Positions 7,591 to 14,552 of a stretch of DNA of 14,964 nt are shown piece after piece. The notes below the pieces were generated by a model, which saw only the letters and a program-made list of their open reading frames with translations, did no database searches and had not been told where the DNA came from. This DNA is from JACQFK01 sp964604905 (GTDB taxonomy: Bacteria > Planctomycetota > MHYJ01 > JACPRB01): contig CAZSCC010000603.1 of the NCBI GenBank assembly GCA_964604905.1, forward strand, positions 1 to 14,964, in the 5' to 3' direction. Made by a program: the position numbers and the translations under genes. Within the stretch, counting starts at the first letter, position 1; each line of letters starts with the position of its first letter.

Positions 7591-7989
7591 ATGCTGGAAA
7601 TCCTCTGGCTCGCCCTGATGTTGGAATCGGACTCGATCGAGGCGCGCGAAGAGGCGACCCACCGGCTGGCGAGGATGGGCCGCAAGGCCTGGCCGATGCT
7701 GGAGGCCGCGCTCCGCAGCCGGGACCCCGAGGTGGCGGCGCGCGTGCGGGAGATCCTGAGCGATCAGTTCCTTCCTGATGCGTTCCTGGGCCGCCATCCC
7801 GAGTTGGTCGGGCTCAGCCCCACGCGCCGGGCCGCCCTGCTCCTCCCGACCCCGTGGGACGGGCCGGAAGAGTTCGTCGAAATCGAGCGGATGGACGAGG
7901 AGGAGGTGAAGAGGCCGCCCGATCCCGAGGGGCCCCGGTCCCGGCTCCAGCGGCTCAAGTCCGTCCGGGTGCGCCCGGTTAACGACTGA
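7591..7989 (+). CDS. Small HEAT-like protein, function unknown
   Basis: This 132-residue protein has no signal peptide. Residues about 13-60 (EAREEATHRLARMGRKAWPM, then RSRDPEVAARVREIL) form one or two HEAT-like helical hairpins. The C-terminal half is charged and proline-rich (PTPWDGPEEF, KRPPDPEGP) without a recognised motif. The codon pattern has the high-GC third positions of its neighbours, which supports it as real. A stop codon lies 3 bases before the ATG codon's frame neighbour (TAG at 7585-7587), so no longer start exists; the nearest purine-rich stretch, AGGGAGG, is about 14 bases away. It is the only complete plus-strand gene here, divergent from the Rieske operon and overlapping the TPR gene's 3' end by 11 bases. 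Confidence 0.72.
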   Translation: MLEILWLALMLESDSIEAREEATHRLARMGRKAWPMLEAALRSRDPEVAARVREILSDQFLPDAFLGRHPELVGLSPTRRAALLLPTPWDGPEEFVEIERMDEEEVKRPPDPEGPRSRLQRLKSVRVRPVND

Positions 7990-9526
7990 TCACGATGTCC
8001 CGGATGTGCTTCACGCCGCTCCCGGCTTCGAGCACCAGCGTCTCCTCGCGCCGCTCCTCGCGGGGAGTGTCCTCGTAGAGGATCACCAGGAACTTCAGCG
8101 TCGAACGCGTGTTCCCGTGAAGGTGCGCGCCGATCCGGTACGTCCCCGGCGCAAACGTGGGGAGCGTGTAGGTCTCCGGACCGCGGCCCTGGGTGTTGTC
8201 GACGTAATAGTGGCCGCCCGACTTCGAGTGGGCGTGGCCGTGCTGGACGTGTTCGCCTCCCGGCTCGATGACGTCCATATCGACATCCGACATCGCGTCC
8301 CAGGTCATGACGATCTTCAGGTCGAAGAGGCCGCCCTCGGGCACGTTCAGCTCGGCGAGCCTCTTCCGGAGGACGCGGACCTCGTCGAGCTTCCCCGCCT
8401 CCTTGAGCTTCGCGATCCGCTCCTGGGTCGAGGCTACGAGCCGCGACCGAAACTCGCCCGTCATGCCGAACCGCTTGACCCCTTCGGCCAGGATCTCCTC
8501 GGCCCGCGCGGCGTCCCCCTTGGCCTGGTAGAGCTCGACCAGGATCCCATAAGGGCCCTGATCCTCCGGCCGCGCCCTCTTGGCCGCGAGGTATTGGGCG
8601 ATCGCGTCGTCGGGACGGTTGAGACCTCTGAGGATCCCGCCCAGGAGCGCGTGGGCCGCGGCGTCGCCGGGCTTGACGTCGACGATCGACGTGTAGGCGA
8701 CGATCGCCTCTCTTTCCCGCTCCGCCTTCGCGAGGATCCCGCCCATATGGACGTAAGGCCAGTACGATCCCGGGGTCGCCTTCGCCCACGCGCGGCAGAG
8801 CTCGACGGCGCGGTCGATCTTTCCGGCCGGGACGAGGCCCTCGATCGCCTGGAGGTTCAGCTTCTCGTCCCACGGCGCGACCGCGATGCAGAACTTCGCG
8901 AGCGCCTCGGCGGCCTCCCCCTTACGGTCGACGCGCTGGAGGAGCGCCGAGAGCATGAGGAAGACGCGCGGGTCGTGGATCTCGGCGTGGTCGGAGACCG
9001 CCTGGACCGCCTGCGCGCGGTCGGCCTTGAGGGCGAGTTCGAGGATTCGGGTGCCCGTCTGGGCGGGCTGGTTGAGTTCGAGGTAGGCGCGGATCGCCTC
9101 GAGGGGCCGCCCCGACGCCGCGAGGACGTTCGCCCGCTTGGCGATGAGGCCCGCCTGCACCAAGGCGAGCTTCTCGGGGACCATGGGGAGGGCGATCGCG
9201 TACTCGCGGAGGGCCTCGTCGTGGAGCTGCACGCGCGCGTAGCTGTCGGCCAGCCCTTCATGGATCGGCCAGAGCCCCCGGCCCATGCGGCGCGCGTCCT
9301 GCCACGCGCGCCGGGCCCCGTCCATGTCCTTCTGGATCGCCTTGAGGTCGCCCTCGCGGATCTTGTTGAGGATGAGTTCGAGCTCGACGTCGCTGACTTT
9401 GGACGGATCGCGCCGCGCGACCGCCTCGGCGGGCGGGGCGCTGCGGATCGAGGCCACGAGGAGCGTCGACGCCATCGCGGCCGTCGCCGCGAACCCGACG
9501 CCCCAGCCGAAGATCTGTCGTTTCAC
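7979..9526 (-). CDS. Secreted TPR protein with C-terminal DUF2135 (YfaP-like) domain
   Basis: This 515-residue protein has an N-terminal signal or anchor sequence (about 5-30, GWGVGFAATAAMASTLLVAS). Tetratricopeptide-like helical repeats span about 85-390, for example DEALREYAIALPMVPEKLAL and DDAIAQYLAAKRARPEDQGP. The C-terminal beta domain (about 400-512) opens with FDLKIVMTWDAMSDVDMDVI and continues with SKSGGHYYVDNTQGRGPETY and FAPGTYRIGAHLHGN, the pattern I associate with DUF2135. It carries a histidine-rich loop HVQHGHAH (426-433). The start is GTG (9526-9524), 1 base after the stop of the giant VIT/vWA gene, so the two are probably co-translated. DUF2135 domains are often found with VIT/vWA proteins, which matches the neighbour. 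Role inferred: secreted partner of that protein. Confidence 0.9.
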   Translation of the reverse strand: MKRQIFGWGVGFAATAAMASTLLVASIRSAPPAEAVARRDPSKVSDVELELILNKIREGDLKAIQKDMDGARRAWQDARRMGRGLWPIHEGLADSYARVQLHDEALREYAIALPMVPEKLALVQAGLIAKRANVLAASGRPLEAIRAYLELNQPAQTGTRILELALKADRAQAVQAVSDHAEIHDPRVFLMLSALLQRVDRKGEAAEALAKFCIAVAPWDEKLNLQAIEGLVPAGKIDRAVELCRAWAKATPGSYWPYVHMGGILAKAEREREAIVAYTSIVDVKPGDAAAHALLGGILRGLNRPDDAIAQYLAAKRARPEDQGPYGILVELYQAKGDAARAEEILAEGVKRFGMTGEFRSRLVASTQERIAKLKEAGKLDEVRVLRKRLAELNVPEGGLFDLKIVMTWDAMSDVDMDVIEPGGEHVQHGHAHSKSGGHYYVDNTQGRGPETYTLPTFAPGTYRIGAHLHGNTRSTLKFLVILYEDTPREERREETLVLEAGSGVKHIRDIVISR

Positions 9527-9527
9527 G

Positions 9528-12500
9528 CTAATACCCCAGCTTCACGCGTATTTCGACCTGGCTCCGCCGTGACCCGAGGTCGACCTTCGCCTCGGCCGGC
9601 AGCTGAGCGACGAACCTGCCGATGTCCTGGATGACCTGAGCCTGGTCGCCGGCGCGGATGCTGTCGATCGCGATCCTGCGCCAGACGCGGCCTCGCGCGC
9701 GCCCCTCGACCACGTCGGTCACCTGGACGACGGCCACGAACTTCCCCGCCCGCCGGATCGCCAGGAGGAACCCGGGATTCACGGCCGCCTTCAAAGTCAC
9801 GGAAGTGGCGTCCGCCTCCACGACCTGGGTCGACGAGAATCCCACGCCATCTCCCGGGACGATCGTGAGGCGGAGCAACTCGCCGCTTGCACCGGCGGCG
9901 GTCACGAAGATGTGGTTCGACGCGTCGTCGCCAACCCGCGGGTCGGTCTTCTTGAGGACGACCTTCCCCGCCGACCACCGGCGGTCCGCGCGGTCGATCT
10001 GGATCTTCGCCACGAAGTCGCCGCCGCGGTAGATCGTGAACTCATCGGCTTCGAGAGCACCGTCGTCCTTCCCGATGGAGATCACCACGAGGCCGATCTC
10101 GTTCGCCACCGCGGTGACTTTTCCCTCCAGCGGCTTCTTGGGGGCGATGTCGGTCCGGACACCCAACTGATTCAGGTGGTTGACCCTTTCCTCGAGGACG
10201 CCCGGGAAGATCCTGGGTGAGGTCCGGATCACGAGGGAATTCGTGGTCGTGTCGACCTGGAGCGGGTCCGTGATCGGCCCTCCCGGGGCCGCAACGTTGG
10301 TCGTGAGGGTAAAGAGGCCCGGAGGAGGTCTGAGCGTATCCTGTTGCTTGAAGGACAGATAGAGCCCGTTCACCGAGCTCGTATAGTGCTCTACAGTCTC
10401 ATCACTGTAACCTCGTCCGGCGATCTCCCTGATGTCAAAGGGGTGCTGGTGGAGGTCCATATCGTGCTCGAAGTGCCCGTGCGCGACGCTATTAAAGGCC
10501 ACGGGAGCATAGTAGAGTCCGCTGTCATCCCCCACGTTCAGGCCACGTTCCCTGAACAATGAGCCCAGGACCGGGATGTCGCCGAGAACGGGCACGCCGT
10601 CCTTCCTGGTTTCGGGCAGCGGTCGGAAGTACTCCCGAAGCAGTTCCGTGTACTCGGCGGGAAACTCGCCCCCCGAACCGCTGTCGATCCGCAGGTCCGA
10701 CGTCACAAGGCCCGTCGATTTTCCCATAGTCTGCCGGAACGACTTGGCCAGCGGGTGCACTCCCGGACTCCCCAAATGGTTCACTTTCTCCTCGAGGTGG
10801 TGCTTGTCCCGGGCCATTCCGACGTGCTTCTCTTCGAGCTCGGCCAGGTCCTGTGAGAGCCTCTCGGCCTGCTGCCGCGCGTACTGGACCTCGGCCACCG
10901 CGAGCGATTTCTCATTCAGGACCTTCGCCAGCTTTGACCGATGCTCCTCGACCTTGGTGGTCAGCTCCTGGATCTGCGCCAGCTGGACCTCCAGCTGCCG
11001 GACGAAGACCTGCAGGTCCGCTTCCTGCCTGGTCGGCAGCGTGGTTGACGGGTCTCTCGACTTCAGCAGATCGGCGACGCGCGCCGCCTGGAGGGCGTTC
11101 TCCGCCTCGAGCGACCGGACGCGACCCAGGAGATTCGCCACTTCCGGCGTTGACGGGAGCTGGCCGACCGGCTCGTCGATCTTCAAGGACGAGGACCGCC
11201 GGTCGATCTTCCGGATCGCCTCCTCGACGAACTTCCTCACCTCGGGCGGCTGGGCAGGATCTTCCCGGAGCCGCGCGAGCGCGGGGAGCGTCCGCTCGTC
11301 CTTGATGTTCCCCAGAACGATCGCCGCCTGCTGGCGGACGAACGGGTCGCCCGACTTCAGCGCCTCGGCCACCGCTGGCGCGGCGTCAACGCCCATCTCC
11401 GTCAGGACGAGCTGAACCCTTGCCCGATAGCGGTCGTTTACCTGGTCGCCCAGGGCAGGGAGGAGCTGCTTTACCGCATGAGGGCCCATGTTCTTGAGGT
11501 GCCAGAACGCATTCCTCCAGACTCCGATCTCGTCGACGTTCTTGAGGTCTTCAAGGTGTTTCTCGACGACCGCCTTCCCCTCCCGAAGATGCTCGCCCGG
11601 CTTCGCCAGCTCGTAGACGCGGCGACCGATGTCCTGCACCTTCCGATCGGGGTCGTTCATCATCCGCGCGATCACCGGCTCGCCGGCGCGCTTGATGTAG
11701 GCATACACCTGGTCGCTCGAGGGCTTGAGCTGGAAGGCCTCTTCGAACTTGGAGGCAGCCTCGGCATTCTTGCCCAGCTTGAGGAGGTCCGTGCCCTCCT
11801 GCAGCAGCTGCGCGACCTTGCCGTCCAACGGCTCTTCCTTGGGGATGTCGGTTGACCTCCCCTTGCCCCCCTCCCCCAGCACCTTGTCCTGCTTCTGCAC
11901 CTCCCGCTTGAGCTGGTGGTCCTTCCACATCTGCTCGTTCTCGAGGACCAGGAAGGAGGTGTAGGGAGTCATGATCTGATGCTTCACGCCGAGTTCCGTC
12001 ACCTCGGCCTTCTTCGACTCGCCCAGCGCCAGGAGGTCCGCGATCTTCCGCTGCGCCCAAAGGCGCCGCACGGTGTTGTTCCCCTCCTCCTTCGCCGGGA
12101 ACGTCACCGCGAGCTCGCGCTTGTAGTCGCGACCCGTCACGACCAGCTTCGCCGCGGGTCCGCGATAGCGGCCCGTCACCACGAGGCGCTCGCCGTGGAC
12201 GATGTCCCGCACGCCCACCACGTCGTAGACCGCGTCCCCGCCTTCGACCCGAATCTCGGAGAGCACCGGGCTCCCCAGCGTCGCCGCGAGCTCGGCGCAG
12301 CGCGCGTCCACGCCGTCGTTCGGGCTGATCCGGACGTGCACGCCCAGCTTCTCGAGCAGGAGCGAGTTCACCTTGCTGCCGATCCCGACCGTGCGAATCC
12401 GCCGGCCCTTCATCGCCTCCAGGATCTTCGCCGGATCGGTCTCGCCATAAGTGGGCGTGCCGCCGCCCAGGTAGACGATCTCCGCGTCCGCCGGCGCGGC

Positions 12501-13838
12501 CTGGAGCGCCTTCAGGAGATCGCTCCCGCCCACCGGCGACAGACGGTCCATGAAGTCGTTCGCCGCGCGCAGATCCACCTCGCCGCTCCGCTCGACCTCG
12601 ACGTGGTGGGCCAGGATCTCGAAGCGGTCGCCGTCGATCCGGCGTTCCATCATCGCCCGCACGACCCGGCGGGCGACCTCGAGCTCGGGGCCGGTCACCG
12701 ACGCCGAGAGGTCCAGCACGAAGGCGTAGCGCCCCGGCCGGCGCTCGGGCGCGCCGCGCGGGGTCAGGAATAGCGCGAAATAGCCGTCCTCGCCGTCGAC
12801 CTTATGGGATACCGCGCGCAGCTCCTCGTCGGCGGTCTCCATCGTGAGCACGAAGTCGTTCTCGGGCCGCAGGTTCCTGGCCGCGAACGTCGCCCGCGCC
12901 TCGTTCGGCCCCGCACGCTGGACGTCGATGCGGTGGGACGGCGACTCGATCCGCCGGAGCTCGCTCCCGTAACGCACGGCCACGTCGATGCGCAGCTCCT
13001 CGGGCGGATGGGCCTTCGTCTTCTCGCTCGCCAGCGGATAGACGTAGGTCGTCTTGCCCCGGAAGTACGGGAGCGCCTGCGTGTAGGCCACGATCACCCG
13101 CTTCGTCGCGTGGGGCTCGATCGGGAAGACGCGGCACTGGAACATGCCGCCGGGCATCCACTCGAGGAGCGCCGGGTCCTGCATGCGCCGCACGATCCCC
13201 TCGAAGACCTCGCGCGCCCGCTCGCGCTCGAGGCAGGTCCCCTCCTCGATCTTGCCGTTCACCTCGAGCGCCAGGCGGGAGATCGACGCGTCGGGCGGCA
13301 GCGGAAACCGGAAGGTCCCCTCGAGGCGCAAGCCCGTGTGATTGCGGAAATTCTCCTCGACCGTTGTCTTGGCGATCCCGTCCAGGATCTCGACCGAGAC
13401 GGCGTGCGACTGGAGGCCGAGCTCGCCCGCGGGGCGGCCCTGCTCGTCCTTCGCGACGAGCGAGCCGACGACCGCGTCCTGCACCATGGCGAGGTAGCGC
13501 GGGCGTGGCGCCGCCTTCGCCGCCGCGAGCGGGGCGGGGCTCCCGCCCGAGCCCAGGATCAGGAGCGCCATCGCCAGCGCCGCGGCGGCCGCGGTCCCCC
13601 AGCGGAAGAAGCGGAGGATCGACGGCGGCTCGCGGAACGACGCGAGCGTCCGCTCCACGAGGCGCCGGGAGGGAGCGGTCTCCTCCCACTCGACCTGAAA
13701 CCCCGCGCGCGCGGCCGCGAAGTCGCCGCGGCACGCCGCGCACTCCACGAGATGCGCCTCGAGCGCGGCCCGCGCCTCCGGCCGGATCTCGCCGGCCAGG
13801 AGCTCCGCCATCAGCAGTTCCGCCTGTTCGCACTTCAT
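9528..13838 (-). CDS. Giant transmembrane anti-sigma-type protein: zinc finger, TM, VIT, vWA, TPR-like, HEAT, coiled coil, secretin-like fragments, two FlgT-like domains
   Basis: This protein has 1436 residues. Residues 1-40 carry an anti-sigma zinc finger (C3, H29, C33, C36; HLVECAAC), followed by a membrane helix (about 81-97), so the rest should lie outside the cytoplasm. A VIT domain spans about 118-255 (TVEENFRNHTGLRLEGTFRF, FPIEPHATKRVIVAYTQALP). The vWA domain (about 368-500) has D376-L-S-A-S380, but the MIDAS threonine is S439 and the later aspartate is glycine (YLGGGTPTYGETD). The VIT/vWA tail motif LGVKHQIMTPYTSFLV is at 616-631. A TPR-like unit (677-707), HEAT repeats (720-880) and a coiled coil (900-1020) follow. 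A secretin-like motif GVPVLGDIPVLGSLFR is at 1081-1096, a TNSLVI segment at 1200-1205, and two FlgT-like beta domains at 1238-1310 and about 1338-1404. The ATG directly follows the sigma factor stop, with GGGAG 9 bases upstream. Likely role: sensor and inhibitor of that sigma factor (inferred). Confidence 0.92.
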   Translation of the reverse strand: MKCEQAELLMAELLAGEIRPEARAALEAHLVECAACRGDFAAARAGFQVEWEETAPSRRLVERTLASFREPPSILRFFRWGTAAAAALAMALLILGSGGSPAPLAAAKAAPRPRYLAMVQDAVVGSLVAKDEQGRPAGELGLQSHAVSVEILDGIAKTTVEENFRNHTGLRLEGTFRFPLPPDASISRLALEVNGKIEEGTCLERERAREVFEGIVRRMQDPALLEWMPGGMFQCRVFPIEPHATKRVIVAYTQALPYFRGKTTYVYPLASEKTKAHPPEELRIDVAVRYGSELRRIESPSHRIDVQRAGPNEARATFAARNLRPENDFVLTMETADEELRAVSHKVDGEDGYFALFLTPRGAPERRPGRYAFVLDLSASVTGPELEVARRVVRAMMERRIDGDRFEILAHHVEVERSGEVDLRAANDFMDRLSPVGGSDLLKALQAAPADAEIVYLGGGTPTYGETDPAKILEAMKGRRIRTVGIGSKVNSLLLEKLGVHVRISPNDGVDARCAELAATLGSPVLSEIRVEGGDAVYDVVGVRDIVHGERLVVTGRYRGPAAKLVVTGRDYKRELAVTFPAKEEGNNTVRRLWAQRKIADLLALGESKKAEVTELGVKHQIMTPYTSFLVLENEQMWKDHQLKREVQKQDKVLGEGGKGRSTDIPKEEPLDGKVAQLLQEGTDLLKLGKNAEAASKFEEAFQLKPSSDQVYAYIKRAGEPVIARMMNDPDRKVQDIGRRVYELAKPGEHLREGKAVVEKHLEDLKNVDEIGVWRNAFWHLKNMGPHAVKQLLPALGDQVNDRYRARVQLVLTEMGVDAAPAVAEALKSGDPFVRQQAAIVLGNIKDERTLPALARLREDPAQPPEVRKFVEEAIRKIDRRSSSLKIDEPVGQLPSTPEVANLLGRVRSLEAENALQAARVADLLKSRDPSTTLPTRQEADLQVFVRQLEVQLAQIQELTTKVEEHRSKLAKVLNEKSLAVAEVQYARQQAERLSQDLAELEEKHVGMARDKHHLEEKVNHLGSPGVHPLAKSFRQTMGKSTGLVTSDLRIDSGSGGEFPAEYTELLREYFRPLPETRKDGVPVLGDIPVLGSLFRERGLNVGDDSGLYYAPVAFNSVAHGHFEHDMDLHQHPFDIREIAGRGYSDETVEHYTSSVNGLYLSFKQQDTLRPPPGLFTLTTNVAAPGGPITDPLQVDTTTNSLVIRTSPRIFPGVLEERVNHLNQLGVRTDIAPKKPLEGKVTAVANEIGLVVISIGKDDGALEADEFTIYRGGDFVAKIQIDRADRRWSAGKVVLKKTDPRVGDDASNHIFVTAAGASGELLRLTIVPGDGVGFSSTQVVEADATSVTLKAAVNPGFLLAIRRAGKFVAVVQVTDVVEGRARGRVWRRIAIDSIRAGDQAQVIQDIGRFVAQLPAEAKVDLGSRRSQVEIRVKLGY

Positions 13839-14390
13839 CTAGGTCTTCTCCCTGAGGGGAGCGAGCCGCTCCCCGAGCTTCTTCGAGATCCGGAACAGCG
13901 TCACCTTCGCGGCCTGCGGGGTCATCCCCACCACTCCCGCGGCCTCCGCGATCGGGAGGCCCTGGAACCGCACGAGCGTAAAGAGCAACCGATGGTTCGG
14001 CGCCAGCAGCCCCAGCGCCTCCTTCACCCGGTCGAGCTCCTCCGTCCGCTCGGCCTCGCCGGCGGGCAGGACGACCGCCATCGCCTCGCTCAGCTCGGCA
14101 GAGGGCCCGCGCCGCTGGGTCGCGCGGCGGTCGTCGGCCAGCACGTGGGCGGCGATCGCGTAGAGCCAAGTCTTGAACCGCGCCTCCTCCCGGAACTGCG
14201 GGATGGCGCGGAAGGCCTTCAGGAACGCCAGCTGGAAGAGGTCGTCGACGCGCGAGTCGCCGGCCCCCTGCCGGAGGAGGAAGCTGTGGAGCGGCCCGCG
14301 GTAGCGCTCGAAGAGGACCTCGAACGCCTCGCGCGGTTCGCGGCGCGCGCGGAGCGCCAGCTCCTCGTCGGTGAGGCGGGAAAGATCCAT
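13839..14390 (-). CDS. ECF-type RNA polymerase sigma factor
   Basis: This 183-residue protein with sigma region 2 (about 23-93: FEVLFERYRGPLHSFLLRQG, DDLFQLAFLKAFRAIPQFRE, RFKTWLYAIAAHVLADDRRA) and region 4 (about 122-173: LGLLAPNHRLLFTLVRFQGL, then a helix-turn-helix around IAEAAGVVGMTPQAAKVTLF). A short acidic linker joins them; no sigma 1.1 or region 3 is present, as expected for the ECF group. I chose ATG at 14390-14388 because AAGGG (14399-14403) lies 8 bases upstream; a GTG two codons earlier would leave only 2 bases. The stop codon is followed with no gap by the zinc-finger anti-sigma gene, so inhibition of this sigma factor by that protein is likely. The regulon is unknown. Confidence 0.95.
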   Translation of the reverse strand: MDLSRLTDEELALRARREPREAFEVLFERYRGPLHSFLLRQGAGDSRVDDLFQLAFLKAFRAIPQFREEARFKTWLYAIAAHVLADDRRATQRRGPSAELSEAMAVVLPAGEAERTEELDRVKEALGLLAPNHRLLFTLVRFQGLPIAEAAGVVGMTPQAAKVTLFRISKKLGERLAPLREKT

Positions 14391-14398
14391 GAGCACGA

Positions 14399-14403
14399 CC
14401 CTT
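14399..14403 (-). promoter_or_regulatory. Ribosome binding site deciding the sigma factor start
   Basis: AAGGG on the minus strand is 8 bases before ATG (14390) but only 2 bases before the in-frame GTG (14396-14394), so ATG is the better start. Confidence 0.55.
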
Positions 14404-14404
14404 A

Positions 14405-14430
14405 GACGGACCCGGGACGATCAAGGTTAA
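14405..14430 (-). promoter_or_regulatory. Candidate ECF-type (autoregulatory) promoter upstream of the sigma gene
   Basis: On the minus strand, TTAACC (14430-14425) and CGTC (14408-14405) are separated by 16 bases, resembling the AAC / CGTC bipartite elements recognised by many ECF sigma factors. ECF genes commonly autoregulate. The predicted start would leave a leader of only about 8 bases and cut into the AAGGG ribosome site, which weakens the call. Confidence 0.3.
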
Positions 14431-14435
14431 CAACC

Positions 14436-14511
14436 AAGCTTCAAGCTCGAAGCCCGAAGAGGGGGCGGGGCTCCGTCCGGCTCCAAGCTTCCGGCTTCGA
14501 GCTTCCAGCTT
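14436..14511. repeat. Degenerate GGAAGCTT-type repeat with inverted copies between divergent genes
   Basis: AAGCTTCAAGCTCGAAGCC (14436-14454) pairs with GGCTTCGAGCTTCCAGCTT (14493-14511) at 17 of 19 positions. Between them lie further related units (CTCCAAGCTTCCGGCTTC). On the minus strand this reads as irregular GGAAGCT/GAAGCCG units of 7-9 bases. It resembles low-complexity intergenic repeats seen widely in bacterial genomes. It could form a hairpin between the two divergent genes; no function is evident. Confidence 0.6.
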
Positions 14512-14539
14512 CCTTGAAACCAAGGACGGATGCATACGG

Positions 14540-14545
14540 TATACT
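14540..14545 (+). promoter_or_regulatory. TATACT -10 box positioned for a leaderless mRNA
   Basis: TATACT ends 7 bases before the ATG at 14553, which puts the expected transcription start on or next to the start codon. No Shine-Dalgarno sequence is present in CCGGTTG between them. A TTGAAA at 14514-14519 is a possible -35 box, but with a long 20-base spacer. Confidence 0.4.
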
Positions 14546-14552
14546 CCGGTTG

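Noticed and set aside
7386..7778. Plus-strand open frame of 130 codons in the intergenic region
   Set aside because: It overlaps the better-supported HEAT-like gene in a different frame and its translation is low-complexity with no motif.
8006..9634. Plus-strand open frame of about 542 codons opposite the TPR-DUF2135 gene
   Set aside because: It is antisense to a gene with clear TPR and DUF2135 patterns and has no recognisable domain or ribosome site.
14394..14396. GTG start for the sigma factor
   Set aside because: The AAGGG ribosome site would be only 2 bases away; ATG at 14390 has an 8-base spacing.
12802..14535. Minus-strand open frame of about 577 codons crossing the sigma and giant-protein genes
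   Set aside because: It is in another frame of two well-supported genes, with low-complexity Arg/Gly/Ala/Pro composition. Its start lies in the intergenic repeat.
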